From contig CAMPJJ010000075.1 of assembly GCA_946886855.1 (NCBI GenBank), forward strand, positions 1 through 27,677: a stretch of DNA of 27,677 nt, read 5' to 3'. Under the pieces are notes generated by a model. It did not search any database, was not told the origin of the DNA, and saw only the letters and a program-made list of their open reading frames with translations. The position numbers were made by a program, and so were the translations under genes. Below, piece after piece: positions 1 to 11,755 of the stretch; position 1 is the stretch's first letter; every line of letters starts with the position of its first letter. This DNA is from an uncultured Roseateles sp. Its GTDB lineage: Bacteria > Pseudomonadota > Gammaproteobacteria > Burkholderiales > Burkholderiaceae.

Positions 1-1
1 C

Positions 2-1198
2 CACCAGGCGCCGCGCGACAGCGGCTGGATGGCGGCCGACGATGAATCGCTGAATCCCTTCGCACCGCCGCGTCGCGTGCCCGACCCCGAGCCCACGGAC
101 GACGTCGTCGACGCGCGTTTCCAGGCCTCGGCGTCGCGCTTCGACGAACCGTCGTTCGAGGAACGCCGCGAGCCCTTCCTCGAAGCGCCTGCGGCGCCCG
201 ATCCTCGCGAGCACCTGCCCGAACCCAAGGGCATGCGCTTCGAGGAGGACGAGCTGCCGCCGCCGATGATCGACGACGACGAGCGCCCGGACGTGACGCT
301 CGCGCTCAGCCCCGCCACCGCCGCGCAACTGCGCGCCATCGAGCTGTCATCGGGGTCGGAACCATCGCTCGAGCCGAGCTCCTCGATGATGGCGGCGGAG
401 GAGGACACGATCGCCGACGCGAAGCGCGCCGCGAAGTCGGCCAAGATCGCGGCGAGGAAAGCAGCCAAGGAGGCCGCGAAGGAAGCGGCCAGGCAGACGC
501 CGAAGAAGCCCGCCAAGCCGCGTCGCCCGTGGTCGCTGTTCAGACGCCGGCGCGAGCGCGCGACGGCGGAGAGCCCCGAGACGACGATGACGGTGCTGGC
601 CGCCGAGTCCGAGTTGATGGCCGCCCGTGCGGCGATGTCCGACGCGGCCTCCGCGCAGGGGTCGCCGAGCGTGATGCCGGACCAGTTGCCGAGCTTCATG
701 CGTCAGGCCGAGTCGGCGCGGCGCTGGCATCGTCCCGGCGTGCGCATCGCCCTGGGCGGCGCGACCACGCTGCTGGCGCTGGGATTGATGGGCCAGTTGC
801 TGTGGCACGCGCGCGAAGCGATCGCCGCGCAGTACCCGGAGGCGAAACCGATGCTGGTTTCCGTCGCGCAGGCGATGGGCCAGGAGATCAAGCCCTGGCA
901 GCACATCGAGGCGCTCAGCGTCGAGAGCAGCAGCCTCAATCCGGCCGGCGCCGGCAACCACTACCGCTTCAGCATCAGCCTGCGCAACCGCAGCAACTGG
1001 GAAGTGGCGCAGCCGTGGGTGGACCTGAGCCTCACCGACGCGAGCGGCGTGCTCGTCGTGCGTCGCATGCTGTCGCCGACGGAGATGCAGGCGGGTCGCA
1101 CGGCGTTGCCCGCGGGGACCGATCAGCAGCTGCAGGTGGTGTTCGACAGCGGCGCGCAGAAGATCAGCGGCTACTCGGTCGAACTCTTCTATCCCTGA
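2..1198 (+). CDS. DUF3426 domain membrane protein, 5'-truncated by window edge
   Basis: The frame is open to the left edge, and the first in-window ATG (position 29) sits mid-sequence, so the true start is probably outside the window. Family members usually start with an MJ0042-type zinc ribbon, which would lie upstream. Counting from that ATG, residues 1-115 are acidic and proline-rich. About 127-180 is strongly basic, rich in Lys/Ala and then Arg. One membrane segment lies near 240-262. The C-terminal 100 residues form the DUF3426-like beta domain, with the phrases SLRNRSNWEVAQPWVDLSLTD and GYSVELFYP in the usual positions at the very end. The predicted topology is a cytoplasmic N-terminus, a single membrane pass and a periplasmic C-terminal domain. 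The function of the family is unknown. The domain call is fairly secure and any role is not. Confidence 0.75.
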   Translation, partial: HQAPRDSGWMAADDESLNPFAPPRRVPDPEPTDDVVDARFQASASRFDEPSFEERREPFLEAPAAPDPREHLPEPKGMRFEEDELPPPMIDDDERPDVTLALSPATAAQLRAIELSSGSEPSLEPSSSMMAAEEDTIADAKRAAKSAKIAARKAAKEAAKEAARQTPKKPAKPRRPWSLFRRRRERATAESPETTMTVLAAESELMAARAAMSDAASAQGSPSVMPDQLPSFMRQAESARRWHRPGVRIALGGATTLLALGLMGQLLWHAREAIAAQYPEAKPMLVSVAQAMGQEIKPWQHIEALSVESSSLNPAGAGNHYRFSISLRNRSNWEVAQPWVDLSLTDASGVLVVRRMLSPTEMQAGRTALPAGTDQQLQVVFDSGAQKISGYSVELFYP

Positions 1199-1204
1199 AA
1201 AACC

Positions 1205-1255
1205 AAACCCGGCGTGAGCCGGACGCAAAGAAAAAACCCGGCGTGAGCCGGGTTT
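1205..1255 (-). terminator. Intrinsic terminator of the histone-like gene, with a duplicated half
   Basis: A 9-bp perfect stem AAACCCGGC (1234-1242) / GCCGGGTTT (1247-1255) has a GTGA loop. Read on the minus strand it runs into a T-rich stretch (complement of 1228-1236), as expected for a terminator of the minus-strand gene ending at 1298. The 18-nt sequence AAACCCGGCGTGAGCCGG occurs twice exactly, at 1205-1222 and 1234-1251. The first copy makes only a 5-bp stem. It may also serve the plus-strand gene ending at 1198, but the plus side lacks a good T-tract. Confidence 0.75.
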
Positions 1256-1297
1256 GGGGGAGAGGACCGGACCCGAAGGCCCGGTCATCGCTCAAGC

Positions 1298-1927
1298 TCA
1301 GGGCTTGTTGCCGGTCGGGAAGGGCCACGCGGCTTGCGGGCTCAGCGCGGTCTTCGCGGCCGGAGCCGGGGCAGCGGCAGGCTTCGCGGCAGGGGCAGCG
1401 GCAGGCTTGGCGGCAGCCTTCTTCGGCGCAGCAGCCTTCTTGGCGGCCGGCTTCGCAGCAGGCTTGGCGGCGGCGGCGGCCTTGGGGGCAGCCTTCGCAG
1501 CAGCCTTCTTCGGCGCAGCGGCCTTCTTCGCCGGAGCAGCCTTCTTCGCGGCGGGCTTCGCAGCCTTGGCAGCAGACGCCTTGACCGGCGGCTTCTTGGC
1601 GGCGGAGACCTTCTTGGCCGGCGCAGCCTTCTTGGCGGCAGCGACCTTCTTCGCCGGTGCAGCCTTCTTCACCGCAACCTTCTTCGCCGGTGCTGCCTTC
1701 TTCGCAGCAGCCGCCTTCTTCGGAGCCGCGGCCTTCTTCGCCGGAGCTGCCTTCTTCGCCGCAGCGACCTTCTTCGCCGGCGCAGCCTTCTTGGCCGGAG
1801 CGGCCTTCTTGGCGGCCGGAGCCTTCTTGGCCGGAGCGGCCTTCTTCGCGGCCGGAGCCTTCTTCGCAGCGGCCTTCTTGGCCGGAGCCGCCTTCTTGGC
1901 CGGAGCGGCCTTCTTCGCAGTTGCCAT
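1298..1927 (-). CDS. Histone H1-like Lys/Ala/Pro-rich DNA-binding protein
   Basis: This 209-residue protein is almost entirely Lys, Ala and Pro, built on repeats such as PAKKA, AAKKA and VAAKKA. It resembles the C-terminal tails of eukaryotic histone H1 and the bacterial AlgP/HC2-like proteins. Such proteins bind DNA non-specifically and compact or bridge it. No globular domain is visible. The last 16 residues break the repeat and end AAWPFPTGNKP, a tail I associate with Burkholderiales H1-like proteins. The ATG at 1927 is supported by a strong ribosome binding site, AAGGAG, seven bases upstream. It lies downstream of nrdB on the same strand, 220 bp away, and ends at its own terminator. The repetitive DNA invites length variation between strains. 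Identity as an H1-like protein is secure, but the exact cellular role is unknown. Confidence 0.85.
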   Translation of the reverse strand: MATAKKAAPAKKAAPAKKAAAKKAPAAKKAAPAKKAPAAKKAAPAKKAAPAKKVAAAKKAAPAKKAAAPKKAAAAKKAAPAKKVAVKKAAPAKKVAAAKKAAPAKKVSAAKKPPVKASAAKAAKPAAKKAAPAKKAAAPKKAAAKAAPKAAAAAKPAAKPAAKKAAAPKKAAAKPAAAPAAKPAAAPAPAAKTALSPQAAWPFPTGNKP

Positions 1928-1966
1928 TTCAGTTCTCCTTGATCAAGTGGAAATAGCCCTGCCCGT

Positions 1967-1982
1967 CATCAACCGGTTGATG
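1967..1982. promoter_or_regulatory. 16-bp perfect palindrome upstream of the histone-like gene
   Basis: CATCAACCGGTTGATG reads the same on both strands. It lies 40-55 bp upstream of the histone-like start codon at 1927, where an operator or promoter-proximal regulator site would be expected. No convincing -35/-10 pair could be assigned around it. The rest of the 1928-2147 gap holds only the ribosome binding site and no gene. Confidence 0.4.
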
Positions 1983-2147
1983 CCGGTGCAGGTATTCACC
2001 GCCCACGACGCGCGGGAGTTGCGATCCGCGGTGCGGTGAATCGGGGTGCGATGCGCTCGAGCCGCTTCTGCGTCGGTCTCACAGTGCATCGCCAAGCTTG
2101 ATCTCTTCTTCAACAAACAATGCTCGAGGGTCGCTCCGCACCGGGAC

Positions 2148-3344
2148 TCAGTCCCAGGACAGGGCGCCGCCCGATTGGTATTCGATCACTCTCGTCTCGA
2201 AGAAGTTGCGTTCCTTCTTCAGGTCGATCATCTCGCTCATCCACGGGAACGGGTTCTCTTCGTTCGGGAAGAGCGGCTCCAGGCCGATCTGCGTCGCACG
2301 GCGGTTCGCGATGTAGCGCAGGTAACCCTTGAACATGGCCGCGTTCAGACCCAGCACGCCGCGCGGCATGGTGTCCTCGGCGTAGCGGTACTCGAGCTCC
2401 ACGGCCTTCTGGAACAGCGCCTTGATCTCCGCGCGGAATTCCGGCGTCCACAGGTGCGGGTTCTCGAGCTTGATCTGGTTGATCAGGTCGATGCCGAAGT
2501 TGCAGTGCATCGACTCGTCGCGCAGGATGTACTGGTACTGCTCCGCCGCGCCGGTCATCTTGTTCTGGCGACCCAGCGCCAGGATCTGCGTGAAGCCGAC
2601 GTAGAAGAACAGGCCTTCCATCAGGCAGGCGAAGACGATCAGCGACTTCAGCAGCGTCTGGTCGTTCTCGGGCGTGCCGGTGACGAAGTTCGGATCCATG
2701 ATCGCGTCGATGAACGGGATCAGGAATTCGTCCTTGTCGCGGATCGACTTCACCTCGTGATAGGCGTTGAAGATCTCGCTCTCGTCCAGCCCCAGCGACT
2801 CGACGATGTATTGGTACGCGTGCGTGTGGATCGCTTCCTCGAAGGCCTGGCGCAGCAGGAACTGGCGGGCTTCGGGCGCCGTGATGTGGCGGTAGGTGCC
2901 CAGCACGATGTTGTTGGCGGCCAGCGAATCGGCGGTGACGAAGAAGCCGAGGTTGCGCTTGATCAGGCGGCGCTCGTCGTCGGTCAGACCGTTGGGGTCC
3001 TTCCACAACGCGATGTCGCGCGACATGTTCACTTCCTGCGGCATCCAGTGATTCGCGCAGGTGGCGAGGTACTTCTCCCACGCCCACTTGTACTTGAACG
3101 GCACCAGCTGGTTGACGTCGGTCTGGCCGTTGATGATGCGCTTGTCGGCGACGTTGACGCGACGCTCGACGGCGTCGGCAACGGGGGCCGCGGAAGACGA
3201 CGCAACGGGCGAAGCAGAAGAGGACACCGAGCCAGCCGCGGAGGCGGCGGCATCACGCGTGACGGCGGGCGTCGCTGCGTGGATCGATGCGCCCGACTGC
3301 GGCGCGTTGCTCGAGGGTTTACGGTCTTCTTCCCAAACCAGCAT
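2148..3344 (-). CDS. nrdB: Ribonucleoside-diphosphate reductase, beta subunit (class Ia)
   Basis: Radical-generating subunit that forms the di-iron/tyrosyl radical cofactor used by NrdA to reduce NDPs to dNDPs. All ligands can be placed by alignment with E. coli NrdB: Asp139, Glu170, His173, Glu243, Glu277 and His280 for iron, and Tyr177 (in EAIHTHAY) for the radical. The tyrosine makes this class Ia rather than Ic. Residues 10-60 are an Ala/Ser-rich low-complexity stretch, a typical variable region in related bacteria. The reading frame extends 16 codons further, but the ATG at 3344 (MLVWEED) is preferred because GGAAG sits six bases upstream. Length is 398 residues. It lies 280 bp downstream of nrdA and may have its own promoter. 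Confidence 0.95.
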   Translation of the reverse strand: MLVWEEDRKPSSNAPQSGASIHAATPAVTRDAAASAAGSVSSSASPVASSSAAPVADAVERRVNVADKRIINGQTDVNQLVPFKYKWAWEKYLATCANHWMPQEVNMSRDIALWKDPNGLTDDERRLIKRNLGFFVTADSLAANNIVLGTYRHITAPEARQFLLRQAFEEAIHTHAYQYIVESLGLDESEIFNAYHEVKSIRDKDEFLIPFIDAIMDPNFVTGTPENDQTLLKSLIVFACLMEGLFFYVGFTQILALGRQNKMTGAAEQYQYILRDESMHCNFGIDLINQIKLENPHLWTPEFRAEIKALFQKAVELEYRYAEDTMPRGVLGLNAAMFKGYLRYIANRRATQIGLEPLFPNEENPFPWMSEMIDLKKERNFFETRVIEYQSGGALSWD

Positions 3345-3367
3345 GGTGGTCTTCCTATGGTCGCGGA

Positions 3368-3396
3368 TTATCGGAGTGTTGTGTTCAAACACAAAG
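3368..3396 (-). promoter_or_regulatory. Candidate nrdB promoter with overlapping inverted repeat
   Basis: On the minus strand GATAAT (3368-3373) is a 5/6 match to the -10 consensus, and TTTGTG (3390-3395) is a weak -35 at 16-bp spacing. Initiation would fall near 3361, giving a leader of about 17 nt that contains the GGAAG ribosome binding site. An inverted repeat, TTGTGTT CA AACACAA (3379-3394), covers the spacer and -35 and could be an operator. Confidence 0.4.
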
Positions 3397-3585
3397 GACT
3401 TCTTGACTTTGACGCCGCTTCGCTGTTGCTGGTCCGCATCGCATTGGCGGCGTGGGACCGTGCGCGGCGCGCCTCTTGATGAGCGCGGCGGGACGTCAGA
3501 TCAAGCGTTCATCGATCGTCGGCAAGCGTCGCGGAAAAACCGCCGATCGCCGCAAACATCGATGAACACTCGCATCGCGAGCGTC

Positions 3586-3616
3586 GGAGGTGTCGGCGCG
3601 TGACGCCGACACCTCC
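3586..3616 (-). terminator. 13-bp perfect hairpin just after nrdA
   Basis: GGAGGTGTCGGCG (3586-3598) pairs perfectly with 3604-3616 across a 5-nt loop, beginning 9 nt after the nrdA stop codon. No T-tract follows on the minus strand, so it may be a processing or 3'-stabilising element, or a weak attenuator limiting read-through into nrdB, rather than a full intrinsic terminator. The rest of 3345-3624 holds only the nrdB promoter candidate. Confidence 0.6.
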
Positions 3617-3624
3617 TGTTTCGA

Positions 3625-6564
<2,940 letters not shown>

Positions 6565-6780
6565 GGGTTCCTCGTTCTGGTCTGAAAACAAAAAATGCTG
6601 CGCCCGGCCCGGCTTTTCCGAAGGGCCAAACGATCAGGGGGTCAGGTGGTGTTCGCGATGCTGCTGATGCGCCGGGACTTGATGATTCCGCGTCGCCGGC
6701 TGGGGGGCCGGCACCGCGGACAAGACTTCTGATGGAGCATTCATCGCCGTGTTTGCGAAGTCAGCAGGATAGCATGCAAA

Positions 6781-6796
6781 ACACTATATCTAGTGG
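6781..6796. promoter_or_regulatory. NrdR box 1 (overlaps nrdA -10)
   Basis: ACACTATATCTAGTGG matches the published NrdR box pattern ACACTATATATAGTGT at 14 of 16 positions and fully covers the -10 hexamer. NrdR is the zinc-ribbon/ATP-cone repressor of ribonucleotide reductase genes, and its sites come in pairs. The repressor gene itself is not in this window. Confidence 0.8.
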
Positions 6797-6811
6797 TCTG
6801 CGCACCTTCAA
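6783..6811 (-). promoter_or_regulatory. nrdA sigma-70 promoter
   Basis: On the minus strand TTGAAG (6806-6811, 4/6 match) and TATAGT (6783-6788, 5/6 match) are separated by exactly 17 bp. Transcription would start near 6776, leaving an untranslated leader of about 210 nt before the nrdA start codon. The leader contains a GCCGGC/GCCGGC hairpin at 6695-6712. Confidence 0.75.
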
Positions 6812-6812
6812 G

Positions 6813-6828
6813 GAACTAGCGGTAGCGT
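6813..6828. promoter_or_regulatory. NrdR box 2 (degenerate, upstream of nrdA -35)
   Basis: This 16-mer keeps the outer dyad ACTA....TAG of the NrdR pattern but not the AT-rich centre (9 of 16 matches). It would not stand out alone. Its start is exactly 32 bp from box 1, the roughly three-helical-turn spacing typical of NrdR box pairs, and it abuts the -35 element. Confidence 0.6.
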
Positions 6829-7108
6829 CCTCCCCGCTTGACTCCCATCCCCTGCTGGGCTAGCCGGAAGACCTGACCCCGCACAGCCCCGATGGATTCG
6901 CGCATCCTGTCTGGAGCGCCAGCATTGACGCGGCCTGGCGGCCCGAATGCGCCGCGAACGCCCATGGCTGCTGCGCTTGCGACGATGGCAATCCGATGAC
7001 GACTTCGCGGGGTGTCCCCGGGGGGTAGGACAAGTCCCGATCAGGACCTTCCCGTAGCCGCTACCGGCGGTGGGGTCATGGTCGCCCTGCGCGCAAAAAG
7101 AGAGCCGG
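6829..7108. other. Intergenic region between pilR and the nrdA promoter
   Basis: About 280 bp without a supportable gene. Short open frames here have no ribosome binding site and no recognisable product. No good intrinsic terminator for pilR was found. A T-run follows the pilR stop on the minus strand (complement of about 7095-7099), but without a clear stem before it. Confidence 0.5.
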
Positions 7109-8741
<1,633 letters not shown>

Positions 8742-8752
<11 letters not shown>

Positions 8753-10490
8753 GGAGTTCGGTATCGGGGAAATAGGAGTCGGGTCCCGCGGACGGGATCG
8801 AGGCCAGCAGGCCGGCCGGCGTCACCGGTCGTGGCAGCAGCACGCGGAATTCGTTGGCTTCGGCGTCCGCCGAGCCGCCGGTGGGGGCGGCATGGCGGTG
8901 GTAACTGATGCGACCGCCGTAGCGTTCGCACAGCTCGCGGCAAATGTACAGGCCGAGACCCGATCCCCGACTGCGCGTCGAGAAGAAGGGTTCGAACAGA
9001 TGACGTTCGACTTCCGGCGGGATGGCTTCCGCGCGACTGAACACGGACAGGCGGACCCATTCGTCCGATTCGCCCAGTTGCACGCGCAGCGAGCCCGGTC
9101 CGGGCCGCGCGTGCCGCAGGCCGTTGTCCAGCAGGTTGATCAGCACGCGGCGCAGGTGCTCGGGCTCGAAGCTCACGAGCAAGCCGTCGCGCCAGATCTC
9201 GATGCGCATCGGGCTGGCGTCGCCCTCGGGCAGGCGCTGCGTGGCGGCCCAGTCGGCGCAGTACTCGCGCACCAGCGGCGCGACGGCCAGCGTCAGCGAC
9301 ACCGGCGCGATGCCCGGCGCGACCTCCATCACGTCGTCGACCAGGCGCTTGAGCCGCTCGACGTTGGACGTCACCATCCGCGTCAGCGGCTCCAGCCGCG
9401 GATCGTCCGCGAGGTCCTCGGCCATCAGCGCGTTCGCCTGCGCGATCGCGGTGAGCGGATTGCGGATCTCGTGCGCGATGCCGGCGGAGACGCGCCCCAT
9501 CGCCGCCAGCTTCTCCTGGCGGTTGCGCGCCTCGAGCATCCGGTTGTCCTCGAGGAACAGCACGCACAGGTCGTCGCCGTCCACCGGCCGCTGCGTGAAA
9601 CGCATCCGCACGCGCAGCGAGCGCTGCTTGCCGCGTCCGAAGTCCAGCAGCAGGTCCCGGCCGGGCTCGGGCCACTGCTCGCCGCCGAACGCCTTCTCGA
9701 TCGCGCGCAGCAACGGTTTCCAGGCCGGCGTCGTGTCGAGCCGGAAGGCGCCCGAGCGCAATGAGGCGCCCTCGGCCAGCAGCGCGCGCGCCGCCGGATT
9801 GGCGGTGCGCACCAGCCCGCGGCGGTCCGCGACGAGGACGCCCTCCTCCATCTCCTCGATGACCAGGCGGTTCAGGTCGGCCTGCTGGCGGGCGTATTCG
9901 AGGCTGCCGCGCGCGGCGCGCTCCTCGCGCGCCAGGCGCGAGGCGATCTCGTTAGACAGCAGCGTGACCACGAACAGGCCGCAGCCGAGCAACCCGGCTT
10001 GGCTGATGCGCAAGGCGCCGTCGCGCTCGCTCAGCACGGCCCAGCCGGACAGGGTCAGCAGCACCAGGCTCGGCAGCGCCGCACAGCCCAGCGCCCGCAG
10101 GCGCGGCAGCAAGGCGCCGGCCATCAGCGCGGGCATGAAGAACAAGGCACCGTAAGGCCCGCCCGGGTCCTGCAGCTGCAAGGCCGTGAACAGGATCAGG
10201 TCGGCCCCGATGCTGACCATGAACTGGCGCGCGCTCAGGCCGGCGCGGTCCTTGGACGGGACCTCGCCGCCGCCGAACCAGCGCGGCAGCAACCACGCGA
10301 GCACCGTCTGCACGCCGTACACGAGCGCCAGGAGGGCGACCCAGCCGGTCGGCCGGGCGCCCATCAGGCCGGCCAGCGACTGCGTGGCCAGCAGGGCCAG
10401 GCCGAGCGCGGCCCGCGCGCCCATGAAGGCGCGGTACAGCCGCTGGATGGTGCTGGCGCTGATGGCGCCGCGGGCCTCGTTGGTGGCCAT
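8742..10490 (-). CDS. pilS: Sensor histidine kinase, PilS-type
   Basis: Membrane kinase of 582 residues, partner of the downstream regulator. About six hydrophobic segments fill residues 24-180. A PAS-like region follows (about 205-320), then HisKA with the H-box GIAHEIRNPLTAIA (phospho-acceptor His340), and the HATPase domain with N-box INLLDNGLRHA and G-box GSGLGLYICREL. The polytopic N-terminus is the usual PilS architecture. The reading frame extends 52 Arg/Pro-rich codons upstream, but these overlap the preceding gene. ATG 10490 has GGAG five bases before it and follows the PP0621 stop by 14 bp. The arrangement suggests one transcript through ccsA, the PP0621 protein, pilS and pilR. Confidence 0.87.
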
Positions 10491-10504
10491 GCGAACTCCG
10501 GCGC

Positions 10505-10825
10505 TCAAGTCCCGGCGCCGCCGCCGCGGGCGCGATCCGCCTCGGCCGCGTCCAGGCGCGCCTCGTGGGCGGCGCGGTGCGCGACGCTGCAGAACGGGCC
10601 GCCGCGGCCGGGCACGGCCTCGCCGGCCGGGAGGTGCGTGCCGCACTCGACGCAGCTCACCATGGATTCGAGCTCACGCGCGGGCGGTGGCGGGGTCGAC
10701 GATGCCGACGGCGAGGGCGACGGCGCCCCGCCGCGATCCTCGCGTGGAGCCGGTCGTCCGCGCTTGAAGCCGAGCATGAAGGCGACCACCGCCAGCAGGA
10801 CGATCCAGAAGAGCAGCTTGATCAC
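10505..10825 (-). CDS. PP0621-family small membrane-anchored zinc-ribbon-like protein
   Basis: A 106-residue protein with an N-terminal membrane helix (MIKLLFWIVLLAVVAFML), a Pro/Ser-rich acidic linker and a small Cys motif: CVECG then FCSVAH, i.e. CxxC...C..H spacing like a treble-clef or TRASH metal site. This layout matches the PP0621 family often found just upstream of pilS in beta- and gammaproteobacteria. Its function is not known. The start is GTG at 10825. No clear ribosome binding site precedes it, so the exact start is uncertain, although the hydrophobic N-terminus fits the family. It lies 51 bp after ccsA and 14 bp before pilS. Confidence 0.8.
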   Translation of the reverse strand: MIKLLFWIVLLAVVAFMLGFKRGRPAPREDRGGAPSPSPSASSTPPPPARELESMVSCVECGTHLPAGEAVPGRGGPFCSVAHRAAHEARLDAAEADRARGGGAGT

Positions 10826-10876
10826 GATGAGGCAGTCGAAAGGATCGAGGTGGAGAGGCGCACGGGCATTCTGCGA

Positions 10877-11710
10877 TCAGACGGGCGGGCGCTGCAGGAC
10901 GACTTCCAGCACGAAGCGCGATCCGGCATAGGACAGCAGCAGCAGCGCGGCGCCGAAGTACAGCCAGCGCGTGGCGCGCTTGCCGCGCCAGCCGAACACG
11001 CGGCGGCCGGTGAGCAGCCCGGTCAGCACGATCCAGCCGAGCACGGCGAACAAGGTCTTGTGATCCCAGCGCCATTGCGGGGTGAAGGCGACCCCCAGCA
11101 GCAGCGCGATCGACAGCACGACGACGCCCGCGCCGACGAACTGGAAGGTCAGGCGTTCGAGCCGCAGCAGCGGCGTGCCGAAGGCGGGCGCGCCCTGTCC
11201 CTTCTGCGAACGCATCTGGCGCTCGGCGCGGTTGAGCATCACCGCGTGCATCACCGCGACGCCGCACAGGCCGTAGGACGCAAGACCCATCGCCCAGTGC
11301 AGCGGCGCCAGCGGCGAGCCCGCCTGCGGGCGGTACTCGCCAGGAAAGGCCCAGGCCACCCCCATCACGGCCAGGCCCAGCACGCTGAGCAGCCGCTGCG
11401 CCGACGGCAGCGGCAGGAAGCGGCTCTCGACCAGGTAGACGCCGATCATGAGCCAGATGGTCATCGACAGCGACGGCGCGAATCCGAAGCGCGCCGCATG
11501 CCCGCCGTTGACCGGCGCGGCACCGATGCCGCCGATGTCCACGACCAGCGCAGCCAGGTGCAGCAGCCAGGCCAGGACCAGCACCGCGCGCCAGGTGCGG
11601 GGCCGCCGATGGGCGAAGACGGCGGCGGCGGCATAGGCCAGCGCCCCGGCGGCGCTGAGGGCGGCGAGGAGCAGACCGCTGGGCTCGGCGGAGGCGGACG
11701 ATAAAATCAT
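10877..11710 (-). CDS. ccsA: Cytochrome c assembly protein, CcsA/HemX (YpjD)-like
   Basis: A 277-residue polytopic membrane protein with about eight hydrophobic segments. Conserved phrases include LHWAMGLASYGLCGVAVMHAVML in the middle and WDHKTLFAVLGW near the C-terminus, with histidines suited to haem handling. It belongs to the CcmF/CcsA/HemX superfamily and is close to the E. coli YpjD-type branch, whose role in cytochrome c maturation is mostly inferred. The frame runs far upstream as a shadow of ffh. The start is set to ATG 11710 because the hydrophobic protein begins there. A TACACT -10-like box ends only 6 nt upstream, suggesting a leaderless or very short-leader transcript. It is divergent from ffh and heads the pilSR cluster. 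Confidence 0.82.
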   Translation of the reverse strand: MILSSASAEPSGLLLAALSAAGALAYAAAAVFAHRRPRTWRAVLVLAWLLHLAALVVDIGGIGAAPVNGGHAARFGFAPSLSMTIWLMIGVYLVESRFLPLPSAQRLLSVLGLAVMGVAWAFPGEYRPQAGSPLAPLHWAMGLASYGLCGVAVMHAVMLNRAERQMRSQKGQGAPAFGTPLLRLERLTFQFVGAGVVVLSIALLLGVAFTPQWRWDHKTLFAVLGWIVLTGLLTGRRVFGWRGKRATRWLYFGAALLLLSYAGSRFVLEVVLQRPPV

Positions 11711-11722
11711 CTGCAAAGTGTA
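11702..11722. promoter_or_regulatory. Overlapping divergent promoter elements, ccsA / ffh
   Basis: Two -10-like boxes lie within 21 bp. TAAAAT (11702-11707, plus) would start ffh transcription near 11714 with a leader of about 42 nt. TACACT (minus, complement of 11717-11722) would start ccsA at or next to its ATG at 11710. Neither has a good -35. The start codons are 45 bp apart, so the two promoters must overlap and may compete. Confidence 0.45.
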
Positions 11723-11755
11723 ATGAGGCGCGCCCGCTTGCGCGGCGCCGAAACG

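Noticed and set aside
1254..2039. Plus-strand frame with hydrophobic AGAAFFA-type repeats, like a membrane or elastic protein
   Set aside because: It is the exact complement of the Lys/Ala repeats of the histone-like gene. It has no separate ribosome binding site, while the minus strand has a strong one.
6565..6776. Possible riboswitch in the 210-nt nrdA leader
   Set aside because: Only a small GCCGGC hairpin is visible. No known aptamer motif, such as a B12 box, is present.
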